Origin: Bromus sterilis
Taxonomy: Eukaryota; Streptophyta; Magnoliopsida; Poales; Poaceae
Assembly (NCBI GenBank): GCA_950022295.1
Contig: OX465601.1
Span: 173,045,501 to 173,109,500 of the forward strand
Reading direction: 5' to 3'
Length of the DNA stretch: 64,000 nucleotides
Shown piece after piece: positions 1 through 10,600 of the stretch. A model generated the notes under the pieces. That model ran no database searches, was not told the origin of the DNA, and was given only the letters and a program-made list of their open reading frames with translations. Made by a program: the position numbers and the translations under genes. How positions within the stretch are numbered: position 1 is the stretch's first letter; each line of letters begins with the position of its first letter.

Positions 1-917
1 CCCGACAGGTGTGTAGAGTTCATAGTGGATATTATACCAGGCACAACCCCAATTTCCAGACGCCCATATAGAATGACCCCACATGAGTTAGCTGAGCTAA
101 AAACCCAACTTGAAGCGTTTTTGGCAAAAAGCTTCATCCACCCTAGCTCATCGCCATGGGGTTGCCCCGTTCTGTTCGTAACGAAGAAAGATCGAATAGA
201 AAGGATGTGCGTAGACTATCGCCCGCTAAATCTAGCGACGATAAAGAACAAGTACCCACTGCCCAGGATCAATGATCTTTATGATCAACTTGCTGGATCC
301 TCTGTCTTCTCCAAGATGGATTTGAGATTAGGCTATGATCAAATCAAAATCCGAAACGAGGACATTCCAAAAATGGCTTTCACTACTCGTTATGGTCTTT
401 ACGAGTATACCGTCATGTCCTTCGGTTTAACCAATGCCCCGCCACATTCTCGCGCTTAATGATTTCGATCTTCATGGAGTACCTAGATAAATTTGTTGTA
501 GTTTATCTTGATGAAATTATCATCTACTCGAAGAACGAAGAAGAGCACGCAGAACATCTTAGGTTGGTATTGATGAAACTTAGGGAGCATCGCCTGTATG
601 CTAAATTCTCCAAGTGTGAATTTTGGCTACCAGAAGTGACCTATTTAGGCCACGTGATTTCTGCAAAAGGCATTGCTGTCAATCCCTAGAGAGTTCAGGC
701 CGTCCTTGACTGGACTCCACCTGAATCGGTTAAGCAAGTTAGGAGTTTTCTTGGCTTAGCAAGCTATTGCCGCCGCTTCGTCGAGAACTTTTCTAAAGTT
801 GCAAAGCCTCTGACTGAACTCCTCAAGAAAGATAAGAAATTCGAATAGACTCCCATGTGCGAGGAAAGCTTTCAAGAGCTAAAAAGAAGATTGACTTCTG
901 CACCCGTACTTGCGCCT
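1..917 (+). pseudogene. Ty3/gypsy reverse transcriptase fragment (element H), decayed
   Basis: Central part of a gypsy pol polyprotein: the segment between protease and RT, then the RT palm and the start of RNase H. Seen in sequence: KKDRIERMCVDYRPLNL near 185-230, the SKMDLRLGYDQIKI block near 310-350 and the YLDE box near 494-505. The best match inside the window is the RT of element A (minus strand, 34735-36379), so H belongs to the same family. It is dead: one C is missing in the NAPP run near 440, which shifts frame; TAG replaces a Glu codon at 687-689; another TAG lies near 846; and the catalytic YLDD is YLDE. The gene is cut at 917/918 by the LTR of the copia element. The 5' part lies outside the window. 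Confidence 0.93.
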
Positions 918-1677
918 TGAAAGTGCAATATATCGACTGGAGGGGGGGTGAATGGGAGATTTTAAAATTTACTACAGGATTTTGTTGTTCTTCAGGACTG
1001 AAGCAATCATGAAGCTGAAGAAGTAACCAAAATCATGAAGAAATAAAACTTTGCAGAATGTAATCATTAGGGCAGCACATCATAATGCAACAGAAATAAA
1101 TCAATTCAGATAAGCAGAAGTGCTTCAGATCCATAGTATGAAGACAAATAGCAGAGGGAGAGCTGAAGCACAGGAAGTCACCATAGATACTGAAGACATA
1201 ATACTGAAGCTTAAGAGATTGAAGAGATGTCACCAGTAATTGAAGACATTGGTTTGGTAGACCAGTTCAAGTTGCTGTGACAACTCTACGTCTGGTTGGA
1301 GAGGCTGAGATTCAACTCAGAAGACATAGTCTTCACCTTGTTCTCCTTGAACTAAAGTCCTCAGACTCCGTCCAATAACTCAGGTGAGTCTTCAAGGTAG
1401 ACTCCCGAAACCTTCACAGACTCAGTCACTCCGGGAAGTCACAATTGCATCTTGACTTCCTCAGACTGAAGACTACTACACAGGCTGGAAGATCACAGTC
1501 TTCAAGAGTAAAAAGCTTCGGATCACTCGAACCGACTTCCTCAGAAATGTTCAACTACTCAGGCTGGTGGTTTTCCTCACAAAGGTTCTTCAGTTTCCTC
1601 AGAGGTGGGTTGCTCTCAAATGACAAGTGTCGGTTTTCCTCTTGGAGTAGCCAACCCACAGATGGGGCTGGGGGTGG

Positions 1678-1687
1678 CTATTTATAG
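1678..1687 (-). promoter_or_regulatory. TATA box of the copia LTR
   Basis: CTATAAATAG on the minus strand, centred in a near-palindrome. It lies about 775 bp inside the LTR, a reasonable U3/R position, with transcription expected to start about 30 bp further toward 1650. It is the best TATA match in the LTR. The same ten bases occur upstream of the env-like ORF at 6686-6695. Confidence 0.6.
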
Positions 1688-1821
1688 CCGCGGAGCAACC
1701 CGAGGTGAATGGACATAAATGCCCATGCATGCAATTACTCTCATGCCCTCGGAACAGACCGTTGCTAGACAGGTTCTAGCCTCTCACCACGCAACACGTG
1801 GCACGGTCAAAGTATTCTCTC

Positions 1822-2030
1822 TCCAGACTCCTCAACCGAAGTTAGTTACCTCAGTATCCTGAAGAACAAAGTCTCAGACACATGAGGACCGAACTTCTAC
1901 TGCAGGAGAAAACTCTTCAGGAAAACTGCACTCGCAGTTTCCAGACTCCTCAACCGAAGACAGATTCCTCAGTGTCCTGAAGAACAACGTCTCAGACACC
2001 CGAGGACTGAACTTCTACTGCAGGAGATTT
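1822..2030 (-). repeat. Enhancer-like direct duplication in the copia U3
   Basis: Two imperfect copies of roughly 90 bp start at 1822 and 1941 (period 119). Both run CCAGACTCCTCAACCGAAG, then a CCTCAG/CCTGAAG block, then GAACTTCTACTGCAGGAGA. They lie upstream of the TATA box in the direction of transcription, where retrotransposon enhancers usually sit. An enhancer role is inference. Confidence 0.6.
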
Positions 2031-2458
2031 CCTCAGGGTTTTTCTTCAGGATTCCTAACTGAGCACTTCCTCGGACCTTCGGAACTCGTTTTCTTCAACC
2101 CCTCCAACAGTGCGGTGTTTCCTATGACTCAAGAAATATAAAAAGTCTTAATCGAAGAATACGCTTCAACTTCGTCTTCAGCGCGAACGTCCTCAGGATC
2201 GTCTTTATCTTCAGCTTCAAACGAGCGCTTCAACCGAACGCTTCAGGATCCTGTTTCCTCAGGATTTTGCGCGACTTCATTCTTCAGGAAACGCACCATT
2301 TTCTTCAATGTTCCTCAACATTTTGGGGGGTCAAGATTGGTGGTTAAACACCTCATCAGGGACTGTTCTCCTGTCTATACTCACAAACACATCAGTCCCT
2401 TAACCATTTTGACATCAAACTCCAATACCTCAAGGGGAAGGCACTTGATGCACTTACA

Positions 2459-3057
2459 ATCTCCCCCTTTTTGGTGATTTGATGACAATCAGGTTAAGCT
2501 TCAACGGGGGTAAAATTATGAGTTTGAAGAAAAGAAACTTTGAAGAACATTTTTTTTAACTTTAAACTGAATATAGTGAAGCTCCCCCTAAGAATATGCA
2601 TATAAGTTGAAGAATGTTTAATATCAAAAGCATTTTGAGGTATATGAGGAGCTCCCCCTATATCCAGGTATTTTTGTATCAGTGCATGTTCTGAAATGTT
2701 TGAGGATTTAACCAACGTACTGATATAGATGTTTGCAGAGACAATCACATGCATATATGATAAATGTGAGGAAATAGCATGAGATAACTGAGAAAAAGTA
2801 TCAGGCAAACACCAAAATAACAGTTTACAACTCATTACAAAAATGTCTGAAGAACGAGAGTTGTAACTGAAGAACCCCATAACTAAGACCTGCTTGAAGA
2901 CTAACAGACTTCTCCCCCTTTGTCATATAATGAACAAAAATGGAAAAAACTGAAGCTAACGCCCGTTGGTAGTTTCTTCAAGGCTGAGGTGAGTCACGCC
3001 TGAGGCAGTCCGTTGCGGTATGAGGGCAGGCAGCTGTGTCTTCAGCTTCTTCAGCAG
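2459..3057 (-). other. Polypurine tract and PPT-like repeats between the env-like ORF and the 3' LTR
   Basis: The PPT (minus strand AAAAAGGGGGAGAT) directly abuts the LTR at 2459-2474 and primes plus-strand DNA synthesis in this class of element. The 580 bp behind it contain no credible gene but carry three further purine runs of the same type (plus-strand CTCCCCCT near 2582, 2651 and 2912). An ORF of 128 codons at 2494-2880 has no recognisable features and is probably fortuitous. Confidence 0.7.
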
Positions 3058-6000
3058 TCATCTCCTGGTTTGAGGAGTCGTGCAGCGTCTGAATTGCCTC
3101 GGTGGTTTGATTGCTGGAATCGGAGGCTTTTGAAGATCCAACTGTGCAATGTCTTCAGGAGTGAGTACTTCTTTCATCAAGGCATCAAGATGTTGATATG
3201 TATGATGAGTATACTGATGTACTTTCTTCACTGAAGAATGTGTCTGAGCCATATAGCTGAGGATCTCAGAAAACTGACGCTTTACCCAGTCATGATTGCT
3301 GTCAACTTTCTGATGAAGGCTAATCAGAAGCTCTCGATCAGTCACCACTCGAGCCTGAGTTGTATCCTCAGTTGAAGCATGAGTGCGGGTTTCATCAGTT
3401 GTGCGAGACTGAGGATGACGAATATTTCCAGCGAGGGAATTGGTCGGGAGAACTTCTTCATAAAAGAGGCCTTTGCCTTTGTCATTTGTGGCAATTGTAT
3501 GCTGAAGCACTTCGACAGGTGGCAGATAGGTCCTGTGATTCGGGTGATCAGGTTGATACTCAATTCTTGTGACTGCGAGGATGAGCTTCATGATCCATGG
3601 CGCGTATGGCTTGAGGATGTGTGGATTCTGTGCAGCATCAGCAAGAGTTCTGAAGAAGAAGTCAGGGACGTTGATTGGCCCAGACATGCAGAGGTTGTGA
3701 AGGATGTTCTTCATGACGCCAACTACTTCTTCAGCGGAGGATTCATAGCCTTTGATGGGGCAGAAGGTTTTCGCCAGAATCCGATACAATGTACTCGGCA
3801 GATACTGAAGCTCAGAGACTGGAAACTTTGTGCGAGCTGGGGCTTCAGGGGCCTGAGGCTTCATGAGCATGTTCATCAGGTCATCGCGAAGAATCTGAGA
3901 CCCATAGGAGCAGGCCGCAGGGGAAGTGCACTGAGGCAACTCAAGTATCTCAATTGCTTCAGGAACAGTGATGGTGTAGTGATGATGCTCAGTCATCCAC
4001 TCGAGGGTCCAGGTGTTGATATCTAGAGGATTTCCTGAAACATACAAAGTGGCATAAAACTGAAGCACAAGCTCTTCATTCCAGTGTATGCATTCAGAGC
4101 AGAACTGAAGCAGCTTGGCGTGATGAAGATCCTGAAGCACATTGTTGAAGCAAGGAAGTGCTTCCATATCCATCAGAGGAATGTGCTTGTGAGGAAATAG
4201 TTTGTTCTGCTTGTATAGCACTGAAGCATAGTAATTCTTCTGAGTGGCGGTCCAGAACCTCAGCAGCTTTCGAGGTGGAGCAGAGTGATACGGGTTTTGA
4301 ATTCCTTCTTGAAAGAAACTCATGGCATTGAAGAAATCTGTAGCATCAAAGCTTGGAGTGTCATCAGCTTCAAGATCACGGAAGAACGGTTGCTTCTATT
4401 TCGGACACAAGGACCGAGCTTGAATTTGGCCTTGAGGTGGTGAAGGAGCTTGAGGCACTTCAATTTGAAGAGATGCTTGAGGCTGAGGCGGAGGGGCTGC
4501 AGATGCTTCAGGCTCCTTGGGGTCCTTGGGAAGCCGAGGTGATGTGGCCTGTTTGTCTTCAGAGCCATCCTTTGAGGCTTCAGCATTTGCATTCGTACTG
4601 GTTTCTGCTTCAGGAGGAGCATTGGTGCTTTGCTCAGCTTCAGTTTCAGTGGAAGGAGGGTCGGACTTGGGAGCAGCAACATTAGTATCAGTAGTAGTAT
4701 TTGTTGCACCTTCAATGTCAGCAGTAGTAGCAGCAGCAGACTGTGTTGGAGCACTGGTGGCTTCGGGGTCATCAGCATCTGACGCTGAGGATGATGCACC
4801 AACAGAGTCTTCAGACTGTAGAGAGGTATCAGGAAGCACCTCGGTTACAATATCAGAGTGAGGCTCAGGCGAGAAGACAGTGTGAGTGGGTGAGTTGGTC
4901 AGCCCAAAGTCATCATCATGGACACGAGGAGTTCCATCATCCATAATGTCGACGTCCATGTCCTCAACCTCAGTGATAGTCGGTGGCGGCGGGGATGGTG
5001 GAGTTGGAACAAAGGGTGTTGCAGCAGGGGGTGGAGTGAAGACTATTAAGCTGCGCTGAGGATTTTGAGGTGGAGTTGAGGCAGCAGTGATATGAGTGGT
5101 GGTATCAGCGGGCTGTGTTGTAGGAGGAGCTGAGGAAAGGGGTGTAGCATCAATGGGATCCTCAACAGCAGGCTTCTTTGCAGCAGGTGGGGTTGAGGGT
5201 TGTGCTTCAGGCGTGCGCTTGAGGCTTTTGGCAGAGGCATCAGCAGGCTGTCGAAGCTTCATCAACTTGGTCATCTGTTGTGAGATTCGTTCCTTGGATT
5301 GACCAATATAAGCACGATTGGCAGCGAACTCAATGTTGAGATGTTGAACTTCGCATTGATGCTCAGTAAACTCCTGAGGAGTAACTTCAGTGATAGGTTT
5401 CTTCTTGAAGTCACTGTGGACTTTCTTCAGTTTGGCCTTCAACTGTTTCTGAAGATCACGTTGATGAATCTCATTTATGAGGAACTGTTGAACATAGAAC
5501 TTGATGTCTTTCAGAATGTCCAAATCATCAAGCGGAGTGTCAGGCTTAACAGACCAAATTTCAATGTACTCCAAGATCTTCTTGGGATCAAGGAGAAGCG
5601 GGATTTCTGAACCCATTGCTTCAGCTTTGCGTCTGGCCGCAGCACGCACGTATTCAATCTTATCAGCTTCAGTGGCGACGAAGCCGGCCAGATCCTCAAA
5701 TTCATCTTCATCATCAGAAGATTGAGGAGTATGAAGGATGGCGCCACGCATAGCAGTTTTCTTTGGTGAAGGACGAGGGCCCCGTTGAAGAACAGTTTTG
5801 GTCTTCAGGTGATGCTGAGGCATTGTGGTTGAGGCCTCAGGAGCACCAGATTCATCAGTGCGTATTCTTGAAGAGGGGGAAGAACCATCTGTTCGTTGAC
5901 ATGAGGAGCCAACAACTTGAGGCTTAGTTGAGGTCTTAGAGAAAGGTTTCATGCCCGGAGCCTTTTTGCGGTGCTGAGGCGGAGGTTGTTGTCTAGGTTG

Positions 6001-6483
6001 AGACTGATCTTGAGGCGGAATTTGTATTGAAGCTGTCATGTCACGGACCAGATTTTTGACACGGCTGCGAGAGCGTTTGAGGTAAAGCTCATATGCCGCA
6101 GGAAAGTCTTCAGGTCTGCGCAGTGTGGTTGGATCAGGAACAACACCAGGAGCTGGTGGAGGTCGAGCCTTGATATCCAAGGTCTTCAGTGGCGGATTGA
6201 CTGCGAACATTTCCTCATGTTGAGGATTCAGCCATTGGTAGGCCACCCAACGCTTGGCCCATTCTCTTGTGATTTTTTGAACCCGTTTCTTACGTTGTTC
6301 ACCGGTTTCTCTTTCGGGAGTCTTCAGCTTTTCATATAGCTTTAGGGGCAGGTCTTTTGCGGTATCAGTGATTTTACGTCGAGGAGCCATTTTCTTCAGC
6401 TGAGGAGACTGAGAAATTGTACGTTCGAGCTGAGCTGCAAATGAAGTGAGACTATGAGAACCATGCGATTCCTCAGCAGACAT
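3058..6483 (-). pseudogene. Env-like extra ORF of the copia element, broken by one TAG
   Basis: One reading frame of 1141 codons, interrupted only by TAG at 4396-4398 (codon 696). The ATG at 6483 opens MSAEESHGSH. Residues 1-180 are basic; about 180-690 are low-complexity, rich in Pro, Ala, Thr, Ser and acidic residues, with a more ordered stretch near 270-400. Past the stop, about residues 720-960 (for example LVLQFYATLYVSGNPLDI) resemble the retroelement-associated domain often labelled putative plant transposon protein; about 1040-1110 may form a coiled coil. I see no signal peptide or membrane segment, so envelope is a positional name only. Position after pol matches SIRE-type elements. 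The TAG may be a decay mutation or a readthrough site; its downstream context (AAG CAA) is not the classical CAA-TTA type. Confidence 0.7.
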
Positions 6484-7354
6484 GTACCTGTGACAGAATT
6501 AAGTTGCGAGGGAAGTGGGGTACGGTTATATGCGTTCATGAGGAATAGGTTGAGTAAAACAAAGGATTGAGGCATAGGTACAGGTTTCAGTGAGCTAGCA
6601 GCACAGTGGAGGATGAACAGTACTGAGGAATGTTGTGCTGAGGAATGTACAGTGGGGGTAAATGACCGGGGGGGAGGGAAGAGAGCTATTTATAGAGGGG
6701 TGGGAGCTGAAGAGGTTGCGAAATTTGTGGACGAGATAACCCCTGATTGTTGGGATCCTCAGTGAATATCGTGATAGTGGATAATTACGACGTGCGGTAA
6801 AATCGCAACAAATTGAAGACAGTTGTAACAGAAAATCCGTGATTTGAGGACATTGAGGATAATGGCTGAAGACAAAGACAAATGGTCTCAGGCAAATGAT
6901 GATGACAGGTCTCATGCCAAAGGAATATAATTTCCTGATGAACGCATATGAGATAGACAGATTAGATAAGTGAGCACAGAGAGATGGGTCCGATCACGTT
7001 CACCTAGTTGAAGAAGCAAAAACTGAAGATCAATAACTATAGGTGAACGCTGTTGAGGACAAAGACGATAATCATCAGAAATGAAGACTTCGAATCTTGA
7101 GGAAGATCAATAACATCAAATCCTGAGGTAGTTGAGGATCACTCAATCCTGAGGTGTTTGGGCGGTGGCGCTACCCACCTTATAGGGAATGAGACACTTG
7201 ATACCATACAATTGTCGTATGGATCTTGAGTCAATTCCACGTTAATTTCTTCACACATAGCAAGGTAGTTCCTCATGAGTTGAGGAGTACGACGCATCGT
7301 GTGTTGTGCATCAGGATTCTTCAATATTGTTTAAGCGTTAGGATGTGTGTCCAT
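6484..7354 (-). other. Pol to env-like ORF spacer with an internal promoter candidate
   Basis: The 870 bp between the pol stop and the env-like ATG hold no clear gene. A short ORF (7139-7324, 61 codons, running to HLRIE) and one of 106 codons (6595-6915) have no recognisable domain. The segment contains a TATA box at 6686-6695. The spacing suggests the env-like ORF is expressed from a separate or spliced transcript rather than as part of pol. Confidence 0.5.
6686..6695 (-). promoter_or_regulatory. TATA box upstream of the env-like ORF
   Basis: CTATAAATAG on the minus strand, about 200 bp upstream of the ATG at 6483, followed by a C/T-rich leader. It is identical over ten bases to the LTR TATA box at 1678-1687. 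A promoter function is inference. Confidence 0.45.
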
Positions 7355-7645
7355 TCACTGGACGTTTGAGGAATCTAAGATATTTAGCTCACACCTCAGA
7401 GTGCTAAATCGCTTCTCATCCAAAGGCTTAGTGAATATATCAGCAAGTTGATCTTCAGTCTTCACGTGGCTGATGACGATATCTTCCTTTAAGAGATGAT
7501 CCCGAAGAAAGTGATACCGTATCTCAATATGCTTCGTCCTCGAGTGTTGTACTGGGTTCTGAGAGATCTTGATGGCGCTCTCATTGTCACATAGTAGTGG
7601 TACTTTCTTCAGGTTGATACCGTGGCCGCCGAGAGTCTTCTACAC
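7355..7645 (-). pseudogene. Ty1/copia pol, C-terminal end of RNase H
   Basis: Minus-strand reading shows the standard copia RNase H ending: LLCDNESAIKISQNPVQH, then SRTKHIEIRYHFLRDHL, then QLADIFTKPLDEKRF, with the stop TGA at 7355-7357. This domain degrades the RNA strand during reverse transcription. Everything upstream (gag, protease, integrase, most of RT) is lost at the junction near 7645. The last few codons before the junction already contain a TAG, so the exact break is uncertain by about 30 bp. Confidence 0.9.
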
Positions 7646-10600
7646 CCTCCCCTGCTCTCTCCTCGCGCCACGCGGGTCTCCAGAAGCCCCCCCGTCACTT
7701 CCCCTCTCCTCTGGCTCCCTCTAGCTCTCTCCCCCTCGCGATTTCGCCGCCGCCAGTGAGCTCGCCGGAGCGTGCGGCCAGGAAGCCGTGGCAAACGGCC
7801 GAACCGGACCTCCCCACCGTGTCCAGGGAGACCAGCGCCCTCGTCTTCGTCTCCAACAGCAGGGAATCGAGCCCAGCGCCACTGGAGGAGACGTCCGTGT
7901 CACGAGTTCGTCGCCGGCCGCCGTAGATTCCGGCAAGGAATTGCATGCCTTTGAGCCTCCTCTGGCCTCCTCGAGCTCGCCACTGCTTTCTGGGTGAACC
8001 GCCGGTTCGAACCCCCCCTTCTCCCGCTCTTCCCCGTCCCCCCGTGCCTGATTCCCTCTTCACCAGTCGCCGGCCGCCGCTGCTCTTCGTCGCCGGCGCG
8101 CTCCCAAGCCTCCCCGCGTTGCCCCGATGGCACAAGTGGACGCGCGACGTCCCAAGCTACGTGCCCGTGCCTTAAGAACCCTCTCCTGTGCCCCAAATCG
8201 CCGTCTTCTTCTTCACAGAGCAACGGCCGCCGCCCAAGCACGACGTCGGCGAGGCTCCGGCCACTCCTAGGCCTCCCCGTGGGTGCAGCGCGATGCAGAC
8301 GTGTGCGGGCTTCAATTTGGTAGCCGTCCCATGCTCTCCCGTGGCCTGTAGGCAACTCCGGCAAGAACGCCGCCGTGGCAAGTGCGACCGGCGTCAAGCC
8401 GCCGGTCATTAGGGGCTAATCCCCCTGTTAGATGACCCCCAGGTCAATGACAGGTGGGGCCCGGCCCCTAATAACCCCCTGTTTATTTTTAAACAGAGGG
8501 GATTAACCCCCTGTGACACTGACCAGCCGACCCCACCAGTCAGCCCCCCTCCCCCCTGACGTTACAGTGAGCTAAGCATGACACAATAAAGGTTTTCCAG
8601 ATTAAAATTAATTCCAGAGAAATCTGAAAAATCCAGAAAATAGCCAAAACTTCAATAAATCATAGAAAATTCATATTAACTCAAATTTGGACATATAATA
8701 TATGAAAAATTATCAGAAAAATGCAAGGATTAAGAATATGCAATTTGTTTTGATGTTTGACCATTTTAAAATGGGTGAACAGTACCAACATGCATATGAC
8801 TTAATTTGAATTTGAATTTGGAGTTTGAATTTGCAAATCCTTTGCAATACACTTTAATTAAATTGAATTGTCAACAAACCAGTACGATTCACAACATGGA
8901 ACCAATTATCATGTGCTTGTGCATTTTTACTGCCGAAGTTGTCCCCCCTTATTGATGATTGCCTCCGATGACAGACGTTCCGAGACGGTGATCACCCCCG
9001 AAGAAGAAGACCATCGTTAAGACCCGTGTATCGTCAGCAAGGCAAGAAAACCCCATTGATCATGTCTATAAAATCCCAATTCCCTCTCAGTCTCGCTTAT
9101 GCATGTTTAGGAGATCACCTTGTATCGATTCTACCGCATAGTTGAACCCATATCCGATGCATGACCTATCATCTTGTCACAGTAGTAAGCAAACCAAAAT
9201 CCTAGCTGACATAGGAGTTGATTGATATCATGTGGCCCCTGCAACTGTTACTGCTTATTGCATGATTAGTTGTACAATGAGGTTGCTTTTGATGTGAGTC
9301 GGGATGATAGTGAACATGGTGTTGATGAAAGTGAAACTGTGTTGGTGAATCCACCCTAAGAAAAGGATATCGATGAGAGGCTGTGTAGGAGTACACAGTA
9401 GGTTGTCTCGTTGAACACCGCCTTAAGCACCGAGTTCTTGTATGGTAATCCAAGACAAAGAGTACAACCACACATTGGGCTCACTGACCCCTCTCGGCCT
9501 AGTACCTTGATCCGTGTTGACGTCCAGAAGTCACATTAGTTCGGGCCTTCCATTTGACATATGCATAGAAAAAGAGTGAGTGGAAATGTTGCATCATCCT
9601 AGATATGCAGGTGGATCTGTGAGACTGTGAAACCATCTGTCAGAGGTGGCGTCTCGGTTGCCTACATTGTCTGGGTCCGTTTCGTTGATCCAGCCCGACT
9701 CTCGAGCGGTGACAAACTCAGATAGTCGACTCCTGGAATAGACCGGTTGTGAGCGAAGTGCCGTGGTGAACATCCTCGCTGTCACCTCTTGAACGGTGGT
9801 GAGACCTAGCGGTAAATGATGGTCATGTGTGTGTAGTTTGCACCCTTGCAAGGTTAAGAAAACTATTCGAATAGCGGCGTCCGCGGTTAAGGACTACTTG
9901 GAACCTGTACCTGATTATTAGACAACTTGAATGGATACTTATAAAACTCGCAAGATAAGTGTGAGTGCTATGGTGTGCTCCTCGTGGGGAAGTCGAGGAA
10001 GTAACCATAGTGGTGTATTGGTTGTAGACTTGGTAGTGGACTCGTGTACGCTTCTTACCTCAAGTCTGGTACTCGTAGTACAGGACTAGCCAAGTCCAAG
10101 CTGGCACTTCTGCATGTTGAACCCCACCTCCCTTTACCTTGATACTTGAGCATGAGTAGTATAGTTCTGATGTAAGTCTTGCTGAGTACGACTTTGTACT
10201 CACGTTTGCTTATTCTATGTTTTAGATGAGAACCCGGACCCTGATGGATTCACCGACCTGAAGCTCGACGTTGACCTTGGTAGCATAGTTCCAGATAGCA
10301 GTCTGGTCCCTCGTGGAAGGGCTTGTATGTTTACAAGGCTTCTCTAAGCCATTTGTTAAACTTGTCTATACTCAGACCTCATTTTCTTCCGTTGTATGAT
10401 GTAATGTTGATCACAGACATGCGATCTTTGTATGCTCTATGTGTAAGTCAATAAAGAAGTACCTTGTAGAGTTATGTGATGATACCTGCTGTTCATACTA
10501 GGCATGTGTGTTGCGTGTATGGTTTATAACATGCATGTCTTAGTATAGGTTTTCAAGACCTTAGTTGTGATCTGGCAGGCGGTCTTTTATACACCAAGTG

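Larger units (their letters stand above)
918..2458 (-). repeat. 3' LTR of the copia element
   Basis: On the plus strand the LTR starts TGAAAGTGCA and ends TGCACTTACA, which form an imperfect terminal inverted repeat with TG...CA ends. A polypurine tract abuts the high-coordinate end, so 2458 is the 5' end of this LTR (U3). It holds a 119-bp-spaced direct duplication (1822-2030) and a TATA box (1678-1687). The other LTR is not in the window. The small ORFs inside have no recognisable domain. Confidence 0.85.
918..7645 (-). mobile_element. Ty1/copia LTR retrotransposon, SIRE-like, 5'-truncated
   Basis: Minus-strand element read from about 7645 down to 918: the end of pol, a spacer, a long extra ORF, polypurine tracts and the 3' LTR. 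An extra ORF between pol and the 3' LTR, in a copia element with a GGGGGGTGAATG motif near the LTR end, is characteristic of the SIRE/Maximus group. The element interrupts the RT of gypsy element H. Its 5' LTR, gag, protease, integrase and most of RT are absent: pol runs straight into a GC-rich gypsy LTR near 7645, so no right-hand target duplication can be checked. The whole segment is unusually rich in CTTCAG/CTGAAG and CCTCAG/CTGAGG. Confidence 0.85.

Noticed and set aside
3379..4861. Long plus-strand ORFs (215 and 114 codons) opposite the env-like ORF
   Set aside because: They are antisense shadows of the env-like frame, with no domain and no promoter.
3058..6483. True envelope glycoprotein
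   Set aside because: No signal peptide, membrane segment or fusion peptide can be seen; only the position is env-like.
7695..8412. Overlapping ORFs of 60-169 codons in LTR G
   Set aside because: GC-rich LTR block; the frames are not conserved in LTR F or A.
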